A DNA stretch of 64,000 bases from Petasospora fabianii (lineage: Eukaryota > Ascomycota > Saccharomycetes > Phaffomycetales > Wickerhamomycetaceae): the NCBI GenBank assembly GCA_022641835.1, contig CP048715.1:1860001-1924000 (forward strand), given 5' to 3'. Position 1 is the stretch's first letter; each line of letters starts with the position of its first letter. Under the pieces are notes generated by a model. It was not told where the DNA came from, ran no database searches, and saw only the letters and a list, made by a program, of their open reading frames with translations. The translations under genes and the position numbers were made by a program. Of this stretch, positions 48,139-57,543 are shown in pieces.

Positions 48139-48946
48139 TTCACCTCTGAGAGACGTAATGAGGAATTGAAGAAGCCGTTGTAACGCTGCGTAGTGCTTCT
48201 TGTTGCCGAATGGGATGTCCCGCTTTTCCAATCAGACACTCCTCGCACCTCCACACTGTCGCGGTGGGGTCATGTCAGGGTAACCCCTAATCGGCTCGCG
48301 CGTCCTAAAGTGGTTCATCCATTCTGGCAATGACGGCGTTATAGTCCTTAAACGAGACTATGTTGACCCTGACGCAGAGTAGCGGTTGATCATGTACATA
48401 TGAACAGAACAGACAGCATTGTCTGTGTCCACGCCGAAATGTTTGTAAATCACTCTCTCACTGATCTTGATCAAACGACTCCAGTGAGCCACGTACTTAC
48501 TACAACTACAGCACATATGTGGGGCTTCAGCTGTCGATCCAAACAAAGCGCTACATGTCAAACGAGATTTATAGAACAAGCATGTGTTAAAAAAAAATTA
48601 GCATGTATAATACGAAGACCTGGATAACCTTAAACAAACAGTAATATAAGCAAGAGAGACTCAACAAAGCCCAAACAAAAAGAAGGAAAGATATGGAGAG
48701 TTCATACACACGAGTGTGGAAAAATTGGGTATCAAGTTTTAGATGATCCATCATCTAGAATTCATCAGACATGATCAAGTAGAAAGTAAAAAGACACCGT
48801 GAGAAGAAACGTCAACTAAGACAAAAGAAGAGATCCAGCGATAACAAAAAAAAAGATAACAGATTCATAGCAAATGGTTTGGGTCATGAGAAAGGAGGTG
48901 ATCATACAATATCCCAAAACAAAACTGCGTTCTTTAATCCTCATGT
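48139..48946. other. Intergenic between NUGM and the SUN-family gene
   Basis: The 808-base gap includes the NUGM promoter (GC-rich to 48300) and a long A-rich 3' region of the SUN gene with A-runs near 48588 and 48847. No gene is supported. Confidence 0.4.
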
Positions 48947-50125
48947 TTAGAAGAAGACAAAGTTAGCAGAACCCTTGGTGACAGAAACGGTACAACCGTC
49001 AGTACCAGAACCGGTGTACTTACCGTCAATGTAAGAACAGTCACCGTTAATGGAGGAACCATCAGTAGCCTCAATCTTCAAGTTGTAGTTTGGAGCGTTC
49101 TTGTTGTTTGGGTTTGGAATAATGGACAACCAAGTGACACCGTTAGTGTAACCGGAACCAAGAACAACTGGAGCCCAGTTACCGACACCGGAACCTTCAG
49201 TACCCCAGATACAACCATCCTCAACAGAGACACCAGCATCGTTGACGTAGTACTGAGCAGAGGTCTTACCGCTCTTCCAGGTGAAGTAGTTGTCAGAGTC
49301 GACAACGGACATTGGCTTGGAAGAACCTGGAGAAACAAGAGTTGGAACGTTCATGTTCTCAGAACCTGGGTAGTCAGTACGGCAGAGAGCAATGTCCTGG
49401 TCAACCTTGTTGACAGCGCTGGCAGACTGAAGACCCCACTCACACAAGTACTTAGAGTTAGGGTTGGATCTGTAAAGGTAACCGTCCTTACAGTACAAAC
49501 CACCAACGGAGATACCAGAAGCTGGCTGCTCAGATGGGTACTGAGTCTTGGACATACCAGCCTGACAAGCGTAAGAGCAGTAGTAGCCATCCTCACAGCT
49601 GGAGGAGGTCTCACCGTCCATGTTCATGACGGAGGCCCAACCACCGAAGCCCATCCAGTCGAGGGAGATGACACCCTGGCCAGATGGGAAGGCAGAACAC
49701 TTGATGGTACCGTCCTGGAACTCCTCAGTTGGGTCAGAGAAGTCGGACAAATCACCGCTGATACCAGAGGAGGAACCAGAGGAGGAACCGGAGGAGGAAG
49801 AAGTGGAAGTGGCCTTAGCAGAAGAAGAGGTGGAGGAAGCCTTGGTAGAGGAGGTCTCCTGAGCCTGAGTGGAGGACAAGGTAGTGGTGGAATCATCGTT
49901 CTGGGTGGTGGCCTGGGAGATGGAGGCGGCAAGGACGAGGTCGGTAGACTTCTGAGCGGCCTGAGTAGAAGTTGGGGTAATGGCGTTACCGTTAGCATCA
50001 ACCCATTGAACCTGGGTCTCAGTGACATAGACGACGGCAGCATCACGCTTGTGCATGTGGTGCTCGTGAACTGGACGGGCGATGGCAGTGGCGGCGAGGG
50101 CCAAAGCGGCAATGGAGTACTTCAT
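48947..50125 (-). CDS. UTH1: SUN-family cell-wall protein (Uth1/Nca3/Sim1/Sun4)
   Basis: The 392-residue secreted protein starts at ATG 50125; the frame runs on upstream for 59 codons without an ATG in the right context. It has a signal peptide ([16 protein letters not shown]), a His-rich pro-segment ending in KR (Kex2 site, about residue 27), a Ser/Thr-rich spacer, and the conserved C-terminal SUN (GH132) domain. The domain holds [11 protein letters not shown], the cysteine cluster [11 protein letters not shown] and [13 protein letters not shown] proteins act at septum and wall glucan. The next genes, PHO86 and UIP5, lie beside NCA3 and UTH1 respectively in S. cerevisiae, so this is the single ancestor-type gene of that pair. 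A TATA box lies 220 bases upstream. Confidence 0.93.
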   Translation of the reverse strand: MKYSIAALALAATAIARPVHEHHMHKRDAAVVYVTETQVQWVDANGNAITPTSTQAAQKSTDLVLAASISQATTQNDDSTTTLSSTQAQETSSTKASSTSSSAKATSTSSSSGSSSGSSSGISGDLSDFSDPTEEFQDGTIKCSAFPSGQGVISLDWMGFGGWASVMNMDGETSSSCEDGYYCSYACQAGMSKTQYPSEQPASGISVGGLYCKDGYLYRSNPNSKYLCEWGLQSASAVNKVDQDIALCRTDYPGSENMNVPTLVSPGSSKPMSVVDSDNYFTWKSGKTSAQYYVNDAGVSVEDGCIWGTEGSGVGNWAPVVLGSGYTNGVTWLSIIPNPNNKNAPNYNLKIEATDGSSINGDCSYIDGKYTGSGTDGCTVSVTKGSANFVFF

Positions 50126-50344
50126 AGTGAAAAGAGAGTGTGGAAGCGCTTGAGCGGCTGGACGAAAGAACGACAGAGGGTTGGGTATAGTAGCACGTAG
50201 GTGTAAGCCTGTAAAGGAAGGAAAGGCGTGTGCGAAGAGCAAAAGAGAGGAAGTGTGTGAAAGGAGTGACGGTCTCTTCTGGAGCTGATGGAAGGGATTC
50301 AAGGTGAGGGGACGAGGACAGGGGCGAAAAGTGCGATGTTGACA

Positions 50345-50352
50345 TTTTTATA
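50345..50352 (-). promoter_or_regulatory. TATA box of the SUN-family gene
   Basis: TATAAAAA on the minus strand, 220 bases upstream of the UTH1 ATG, in the position and strand expected for a strongly expressed wall-protein gene with a long leader. Confidence 0.5.
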
Positions 50353-51710
50353 GCGCTGCAACTGGTGCTGCGGATGTAACACATTTAGCACCAATTTGGG
50401 TAACCTTCCTGATTAGTATGTTTTTCAGGCGCGGCCCTCGGCGCGCAGATCTGTAGGCAGGGGCAACATACGCGACTTTTGTCAAAGTCTAGATTCAGAA
50501 GTTGGGGCGTTTGGTAAAGCTGTGGAGGGGTTGTAGAGTTTCAAAAAATTCCGTTCAAAAGACGATTACCAGCAGTTATACATTACCCCATGACCAGTCG
50601 AAAATTCAAGCTTCAATTGCACCGCCTTACTTGGTCGCGCCCCTCACCAACGAGTCATGGACGAGCCATCAAAACCTCCGTCACCTTTTTCTTTTTGCTC
50701 ACGGTGCTGCACTGAAAGCACGTTATGGGCACTATGCGTCGCCAACCGGATAAGGATCATTTTCCGTGAGTGTGATTTGAGGAGATCTCTCCGGAGTTGT
50801 CCCTGCTAGGGAACCGTTGTTCATGGGGAGAAGCTTGCGTGTGAAAGGGGCAATCAGGGAAGGATTCTAGGGCTCGCTACAGCTTTTCTACAAAGCCTCT
50901 GTCCGGGAAGTTTACGGAGCAAACCGAGCAGGCGAGAGAGAGATCAGCTCGGACTCGGATCTCAGATTGGTAATTAAACGACCGTCCTAGAACCTAAGCG
51001 AACACCTCTGAGTGCATAGAGTACCGTTCGTACTCGAAGATAGAAATTCACCTCCTCCGCTGTAATAAGAAATTTCGTCAAGTTGTCGATGACTATCACG
51101 AACTCCAAATCGAGTCTGGCCCCTTGTCGGAGCCTCACCCAACTTCGAAACAACTTTTCACACAGGCACACGAGCGGCACTTGGACACTAAACGTACACT
51201 CACAGGGGGGATTGTTCGGGCTCCCCTTTCGCCTTGCCGTTGCCGTGTATAAGCACCATCTACACTCTACCACTAAGGTCATCGAGCCGTTGCCCCTTGC
51301 CGTAATTTTGTACGCCTAGGACCCGATTGGCTCTGCAGGCAATTACTTTTCCCATCTCGGACGGACGAGCTCTCGGCAGGGGGCACCACTGAAGAAAAAA
51401 AAAATGGTTGGCGCAGCAACGAAAATTTTTCGTGATGTGGTTCCTACCACTGGTCCTTAAGCTCGGCCATCTGCCGGTGGAGGCGGAGTGGCCCGTATAC
51501 GATGGCAAAAGCAAAGTGTGCTCTTAAGTTCTGTCGTCGTGGTGGGACTTAGTAATGTGTACTTTTGGTAGTCGTTGCTTTTTGCGCCGTGTTGATGCTG
51601 GGGCCCTCAATGTTTCCAAGAAGTTGTGCGCGAGCCGCATCCAAGTAGAACCACCTCTGGGGCCATTACCACCAGCTTATAGTGATATAGCGCCTTTCAT
51701 GCTCAGCCAC

Positions 51711-51731
51711 CCCTAAGACACTGACTTAGGG
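51711..51731. promoter_or_regulatory. Inverted TTAGGG pair (Tbf1-like)
   Basis: CCCTAAG (51711-51717) and CTTAGGG (51725-51731) form a 7-base inverted repeat with a 7-base spacer. TTAGGG is the core recognised by Tbf1-type Myb factors in yeasts. One such pair alone is weak evidence. Confidence 0.3.
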
Positions 51732-52778
51732 ATCATGCTGCCTCATCTAAACGGCGCCCTATATGCCCCTAAACTGAAACCGTAACGCATATGATGGGCT
51801 TATGCATATCTAGTCCAACTATCGTCTCTGCGTATAGTGTGCGTTATTGTCTCCCTGAGATGGCCCAATATGCGTATCAAGTCAAGTCGATCCTCCACTC
51901 ACGGCAAGCACAGGTTAGGTGAGTCAGTTGTGTTGATTTTACCAGCATCTGATACTCAGTATACCGATACTCAGGTGGTTTGGGTTTGACAGTTGACGGA
52001 TTGAATATAGTCTTGCCTAATAATGCGTGCGTCGGACGCAGTGGTGCGATCGGATGTCCTCACAATTAGGTCAGTTGTACCATCCTCCACACATAACCCC
52101 AACTTACACCCAAAGCTGATGATTAACTACAAATTTGCTTGGCGAATAAACTTGGGTAGCCATCGAAACGAGCTAATGATAAAATCTGTTCTAGCTTCCT
52201 GCCTTGCACCCCATGTATCTCTAACTGGCGGGGCTATGGGGTTCCTTATGTCCGCTGTGGACACTACACACTCAAGTTCATCCCAGACAGACACTGTTAT
52301 CTCTTTTTTCTACTTCAAATGATGGAGTAATAGACAGCCAAAGTTTGGCTCTGTGTATCATTCCCAAACTGGGCCCACCTCCGAGTTTCCCCACGTTTCG
52401 AGATCATGGCACGCAGCGAAGCTTCTCGCGACCAAGGCCCTTGGCATTACGCCTGAATGGAGATCGAAGCTACCACCATTTTGAAGTATAGACAACCCAT
52501 AAAGAACTCTTCATCTTCTAGTCTCACACTCCACCAGTTCCCTGTACTGGTGTCCCCTCATAATGCCCAAGGTCTCCCTCCAGCCAGCTCATCGCGAAAA
52601 ATTCCTATCAACTGTTACACACGTGCGCTCGAGATCAATTTGGGAAAGTAGTCAAAAGACCGGAGACTTGAAGAATTTCTACCCATCTCATCGCTACTTT
52701 TTGCCACCAACACCGCCTTAACTCCTCTCTCTTCTCCCAAAGGACACATCTTCATTTCCTTACATACATCACACAACC

Positions 52779-53720
52779 ATGTCCGAAGAACACAAACCCA
52801 CCTTAGCCCAAAAGACAGCACGTCTCGACTACCTTATGGATGAGAAGGCCCCACCAACTATCTACTCCACCAAGTTAACTCCAGAGCTGTCTGAGGCGGC
52901 TCTCAACCTCACAATTGACTTCCAGCGCCAGAAGCAGACCGGTGCCACCATGAGATTGATCAAGCACCCTTATACATTCGCCATTATTGCTGCTGCCTTT
53001 GGTGTCTTCTCAACATGGACCTTGGGTCAAATTGTTAAGGATCAAGGATTGCGTGAGTTGAAGTATCAGCTCGATAAGGTCATCAGTGTTATTGTATTCA
53101 CCACTATGTTCACTTGTGTTGTATTCCACTTGCTCAATAGACAGACTGAAGTGATTAGGGATAATGCTGATAAGATTGCTGAGAGCAGTGAAGGTGTATT
53201 CGGATTTAACATCAGGGAGTTCGCTGCTGTAAAGGCTGGTGCTAAGGTGACTAAGAAAGAGAGGGATATGCTTGATAAGGCTGAGAACACAAGTATTGTG
53301 GTATACAGAGACACTCCTATTGCTGTTATTTCTCTTGTCCCAGTCCCGGCCCTTTCCAATAAGGAAAAGTTTGTTACAAAGATCACTGGTGCTGGTATCA
53401 GAAAGGTGTATCAACGTTCTGGTATCATTGAGGATCTTCTTGATTGGGCTGTGTACCGCTCTGGTGTCCTGAACAACTCGAAGTCTCCAAAGATTCTTGT
53501 TTGTATCGAAGTGTTGTCCACTGATAGTGATCTCAAAAAGGTGTTGAAGGCTAAGCAATTCCAGTTCTTGGAGGACCGTCCACTGAGTGGAAGTCAAGTA
53601 CTTGCCTTGTATGGTATTAGAAATGAGATTTGGGGCCTGCCATTGAACGTTTCCAAGCTCAGCGATGCTGAAGTCGTCAAGTCTAAGGCTGGCTCTACAG
53701 GTGCAAAGAGAAAGGCTTGA
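52779..53720 (+). CDS. PHO86: Pho86-like ER membrane protein
   Basis: The 313-residue protein has two hydrophobic segments near the N-terminus (about 66-86 and 100-120) and a soluble C-terminal domain with alternating strands (SIVVYRDTPIAVISLVPV, LLDWAVYRSGV) reminiscent of an acetyltransferase fold. Size and layout match S. cerevisiae Pho86 (311), the ER chaperone needed for exit of the phosphate transporter Pho84. My sequence recollection of Pho86 is weak, but position supports it: PHO86 (YJL117W) is adjacent to the SUN gene NCA3 (YJL116C), and here the SUN gene is the divergent neighbour. It is basic at the end (AKRKA). Confidence 0.65.
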   Translation: MSEEHKPTLAQKTARLDYLMDEKAPPTIYSTKLTPELSEAALNLTIDFQRQKQTGATMRLIKHPYTFAIIAAAFGVFSTWTLGQIVKDQGLRELKYQLDKVISVIVFTTMFTCVVFHLLNRQTEVIRDNADKIAESSEGVFGFNIREFAAVKAGAKVTKKERDMLDKAENTSIVVYRDTPIAVISLVPVPALSNKEKFVTKITGAGIRKVYQRSGIIEDLLDWAVYRSGVLNNSKSPKILVCIEVLSTDSDLKKVLKAKQFQFLEDRPLSGSQVLALYGIRNEIWGLPLNVSKLSDAEVVKSKAGSTGAKRKA

Positions 53721-53897
53721 ATCGTAGTCTGAATATTCCATTTTCCTTAATATAGATGATTTTTTGATTGTATATTCAACCATCTGTCGGAACTCAAGAT
53801 TATGTATCAACGTCTTCTTCAACTTCGTATTAATAACTGTACAGGGCACCTATGGTGTTTATCATCTCCAGGTTCTCATCAAGCGAGACCAATGTCA

Positions 53898-55124
53898 TCA
53901 GTCCAAAAGACCTGTATGTCTCTTCTTTTTCCATGAGCGCTTCTTGACGCGATACACGGTGAAACCAACATAGGCGATAAAGAGCACAACTACTGCAATG
54001 ACACACTTCTTGAACAACCACCATAGCGTACTGAAGAATTGAATACCTTCATTTTCAGCATTATTCATCATTCTCCTCTCCAAATTTCTCTGTTTGTTCC
54101 TTAGTTTGGCTCTAAGCTTAGCCCTCTGTTTCTCGTTTCTCATTTTCTGCTTTGGATAGCTGCTGCGTCTCTTCTTATCCATCACCTTCTCAGCAGCCTC
54201 TTCTTTCTCTTCACGCTTCTCATCGTTAACAAATGTCTGGAAAGACGGAACAGGTTCACCATGGTGCTCAAGCTTCGATGTCTTAACATCCAACAAATGA
54301 GCATTCTCAAATAGGTCACCAGTAGCGGCACTGAAACCCAAGTAACGCTTCTCTGGAATGTGAACGTCCTTGATGGAAAAGCAGTTGACCCAATTGCCAT
54401 TGACATTGTAATCCAAGGACAAGTATCCATCTTCCACTGTGTGTATCAAACGAGCATCAACATAGCCCTGCTTAGTGTTGAAGATACCTCTAGCCGTACA
54501 GCCGCCTAGCTCATTGGCTTTACCATCATGATCCTTGTCATACTCTGTGTTTCCATCACCATTCATAACGGTGATGTATGGGAAGACTCTACCCTTACGA
54601 GCGTTTCTGTATGTATCAAAGAACAAGCCAAGACCGTTGAACTTGTCCTCTGCGCCGAATACTGTACCCAGGCCGAGTTTCTTGTCGGTGAGGAACATGG
54701 CCATACCATCACCTTTGAGGCCATTCGTCTTCGCAGAGCCATGAAGACTGAATCTGAAATCAACTTCGAATCCAACATCGTCGAATGAGTTTTTACTGAA
54801 TATTAAACCTGCCTGGTCCTTTCTCTCCATTGTGAGACGGACATACTCGTTGTTCTTCACGAGAACATCACCATTGAGTTCCCAATCGTTGGACTTGAGA
54901 CCCTCGTCAAAGAAAGGTGTATGTAGCGAGAGGTGAGGGAGCTCAATCTGCTCGATGTCTGAACCCGCCTGCTTTCCTGAGAGGATGTCATTGATCTCCT
55001 CGTAGGAGAAAGAGCTCTTTGACGACGATGAACGGAAGAGGAGAAGGTACAGCAGAATGAGGCCCGTGATGAGGCCACCAACCTGAAACTTCCTATCACG
55101 TTGGAAGCGAGCAACCAAGCTCAT
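53898..55124 (-). CDS. UIP5: Uip5-like L-type lectin membrane protein
   Basis: The 408-residue protein has an N-terminal hydrophobic anchor (about 15-32). A legume-type lectin domain follows at about 65-280 (LKGDGMAMFLTDKKLGLG, FNGLGLFFDTYRN, YLGFSAATGD). Next come a highly basic linker (KQRAKLRAKLRNKQRN), a second membrane segment near the C-terminus (VIAVVVLFIAYVGFTVY), and a basic tail. The lectin fold is that of Emp47/VIP36 proteins, but the length, second anchor and tail fit S. cerevisiae Uip5 (443 residues). UIP5 (YKR044W) lies next to UTH1 (YKR042W) in S. cerevisiae, as here. It probably resides in the ER or nuclear envelope. Function is poorly known. Confidence 0.75.
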   Translation of the reverse strand: MSLVARFQRDRKFQVGGLITGLILLYLLLFRSSSSKSSFSYEEINDILSGKQAGSDIEQIELPHLSLHTPFFDEGLKSNDWELNGDVLVKNNEYVRLTMERKDQAGLIFSKNSFDDVGFEVDFRFSLHGSAKTNGLKGDGMAMFLTDKKLGLGTVFGAEDKFNGLGLFFDTYRNARKGRVFPYITVMNGDGNTEYDKDHDGKANELGGCTARGIFNTKQGYVDARLIHTVEDGYLSLDYNVNGNWVNCFSIKDVHIPEKRYLGFSAATGDLFENAHLLDVKTSKLEHHGEPVPSFQTFVNDEKREEKEEAAEKVMDKKRRSSYPKQKMRNEKQRAKLRAKLRNKQRNLERRMMNNAENEGIQFFSTLWWLFKKCVIAVVVLFIAYVGFTVYRVKKRSWKKKRHTGLLD

Positions 55125-55869
55125 TGTGTGGTGCGTACAAAGTGGAAATTAGTTAAGGAAGAGGCTCTTCAGGGCTGCTCTAGTAGGGAAGCGAGAGCTT
55201 GTGGCTGTTTTATCCGTGTGGAGAAGATGAAGCAAGTGCCAGCGCGCATTGAAGAAGGTGTATACAGGACCTCGGTGGAACCCTTGTGTGTGTGCGTGTG
55301 AATGTGTGCGCGAACCATTTTCGAGATTGAAATGATTACTAGAGGGTACAAGACTTACACGTCCGAGTATCTGTTTATCCGGATCGTCCCGTTGATACAC
55401 CCACAGATAGTCGATGAGACAATATCAACCAGATCTTCGGGTTATCTGTTCCCCACAAAGTTGACGATTGGCGGCCTTAGCAGCTGCCGAAGGGCGTGCG
55501 CCATAACGGTTTTTAGTGGGTTTTTTCAGGCAGACTCTCTCTCGCGGGTTGCCGGGGCAAGCAAAGAGGGCATCACCGTTCGCGGTGATCCTATGACAAA
55601 TGCCGCCAGGGCAACGATCTCCAGGCTTCTTTATATGGAGCATCCCTCCCATCGCACCTCACGTCGCTGTATTTACTCTTGTTTCAAGTGTTTCTGGATA
55701 GAGCCGCCATCTACGCTGCTCACCATCAGTCTCGATTCGCTTCGAACGCCACCAGACAGCCTCTTAACAGGTTTCCGCAGACCCCAGTCCTCCGCAGACG
55801 TCATATCTTTGTGGTCTCTTCCACACTGACAAAGGCCGTTCTCTCCCTTCTTTAGCTATCCAGACATCG
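55125..55869. other. Divergent UIP5/SAN1 intergenic region
   Basis: The 745 bases contain a TG-rich patch (about 55286-55310) and a GC-rich centre with no gene features. A plus-strand ORF of 175 codons (55302-55829) has no family hallmark and biased composition, so it is not annotated. Confidence 0.4.
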
Positions 55870-57543
55870 ATGGAACGGAACGGTACGCCTCCTATAGACT
55901 CCAGTGGGTTGCAGGAAACTCCAGACATGAACCCGACTGAAGGGCGGCCCAACTCCGTGGTGATATTCCAGTTCGGCGATGAAGGCGACAACTACGTCTT
56001 CAACATGCCGGCGCTGACCATTGCCAACAGGGATCTCTCCACTCTTGGGTCCTCACTGGTAACCGCCATGAACCAACAACCACAGGAACCCACACCAAAT
56101 GACACGCCTACGACCCCTGCAGCGCGTCTCGCAGAGACCACGGACAATAACGTTGCTTTGAGCTCGGCTACCTCCTCCAATGATGTCAATACAGCACAAT
56201 CACAGCAACCACAGCCATCACCCGCCTCAACGCAATCTAACACAACAGAATCGACTAGTCTACCCACTAATCCACCCTCTGATAACAGCCGTGGTCGGAC
56301 CATCTCCGTATCGGTGAGTTACGTATACGCTCAGTCGACACCAAGTGAAGCCACCCCTGAATTTCAGAGAACAGGAACGATAACCTTGAACGTGCCCGAT
56401 GTGCCCGTTAACAGAACCGAGGCCCAAATGAACGTTATGATTGAGCTTGCCGCTTCTATTGCCCTTGGTGCTGTTGCTGCATTCACTCAGAGAAGGCGTG
56501 TGGAGATCTCAAAACAGACATTCGAAAGCTTCCCCCTAGTGGATACATCCACTGTGTCTCTGGACGTTTGCCCCATATGTCATGAGGATTATGAAATCGT
56601 TAACAAGACTGTTAATGATGCTCCTCAAACAAAAGCTTCTGTAAAAAGGGCGCGTGAGTCTGATGACGAAGATGAAGAAAGTTCAGGCCCAAACCCAGCC
56701 AAGCGTGCTAAGAATGATAACACTTCAGCGGCCGAGCATGCTGAGGCTACAGATCACCACACACATCCCTCTACTGCAACATCTTCATTATCATCACTTG
56801 AAACAGAGGATGAGTATACCCATGCTGCTATCAGGCTCCCTTGTGAACATGTCTTTGGAAGAAATTGCGTCTACGAATGGTTAAAGATGAAAAACACTTG
56901 CCCGTTGTGTCGTAAAGTTGTCCATAGTGATGTCCTGTCCCAGGTCCCACCACAGTTGATCAACTTGCCCAACATTTCTCATCTCATGGACCCAAGTAAC
57001 AGAGGCAGACCTATGGTTGTGGTGTTGGATCGCAACACGAACACTCTCATCACTCGGCAATCAAACACAGCTGGTACTTTGAGCACCGATCCACCATCCA
57101 CAGCCACTACTGAGGATGAAACTGTTTATCAGAACCTTCGATCACTGCTTGATGACCCACCAGTGACCACCAACACTGCCCCGCCTGCAAGAGAACGTCC
57201 TGCCGCCAGATTGATGAGAGAGTTAGGGCTTCCACTAAATCCACTGATGCCATCTGGTGTTGCCAGTCTGAGAACTGCCAATGGTGTTGAGACTGTGAAC
57301 CTTGATAATGACTCTCATACAATGCCATTTGGTGAACCAGGGAGAAGCAGAAGGCGTGATCGAAGACTGTCCTTGATGTCTCCAACTGGTAGAAGAAACA
57401 TCTTGGGCTTTAATGATGATGGTGAGGTGATCAGAATCCCAGATAGTTCACTCAATTCCAACGGTGATAGCAATGAATCAGCTGAAACAACCGCCACTGG
57501 AGCTGATGGTGGGGCCACAGCTCAATCACAGGGAGATGAATAA
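55870..57543 (+). CDS. SAN1: Nuclear quality-control ubiquitin ligase San1
   Basis: The 557-residue protein is mostly disordered (Ser/Thr/Pro/Gln/Asn-rich) around a split RING domain. The first half is VCPICHEDYE at about residue 233. The second half, LPCEHVFGRNCVYEWLKMKNTCPLCRK, starts at about 323 (positions 56836-56916). An acidic, NLS-like insert of about 80 residues (including KRARESDDEDEE and NPAKRAKND) separates the halves. Disordered flanks around a RING are the hallmark of San1, which binds misfolded nuclear proteins directly and ubiquitinates them with Cdc34 and Ubc1. Length agrees with S. cerevisiae San1 (610). Confidence 0.85.
   Translation: MERNGTPPIDSSGLQETPDMNPTEGRPNSVVIFQFGDEGDNYVFNMPALTIANRDLSTLGSSLVTAMNQQPQEPTPNDTPTTPAARLAETTDNNVALSSATSSNDVNTAQSQQPQPSPASTQSNTTESTSLPTNPPSDNSRGRTISVSVSYVYAQSTPSEATPEFQRTGTITLNVPDVPVNRTEAQMNVMIELAASIALGAVAAFTQRRRVEISKQTFESFPLVDTSTVSLDVCPICHEDYEIVNKTVNDAPQTKASVKRARESDDEDEESSGPNPAKRAKNDNTSAAEHAEATDHHTHPSTATSSLSSLETEDEYTHAAIRLPCEHVFGRNCVYEWLKMKNTCPLCRKVVHSDVLSQVPPQLINLPNISHLMDPSNRGRPMVVVLDRNTNTLITRQSNTAGTLSTDPPSTATTEDETVYQNLRSLLDDPPVTTNTAPPARERPAARLMRELGLPLNPLMPSGVASLRTANGVETVNLDNDSHTMPFGEPGRSRRRDRRLSLMSPTGRRNILGFNDDGEVIRIPDSSLNSNGDSNESAETTATGADGGATAQSQGDE

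Larger units (their letters stand above)
50126..52778. other. Long divergent UTH1/PHO86 intergenic region, 2.65 kb
   Basis: No convincing gene is found in 2653 bases between divergent starts. Seen in it: the UTH1 TATA box, a run of ten A at about 51394, an inverted TTAGGG pair (51711-51731), and GC-rich patches near 50435 and 50860. ORFs are short, overlap on both strands and lack family features. A non-coding transcript cannot be excluded. Confidence 0.45.

Noticed and set aside
55302-55829. 175-codon plus-strand ORF between UIP5 and SAN1
   Set aside because: No domain, atypical composition, and it fills the shared promoter of two divergent genes.
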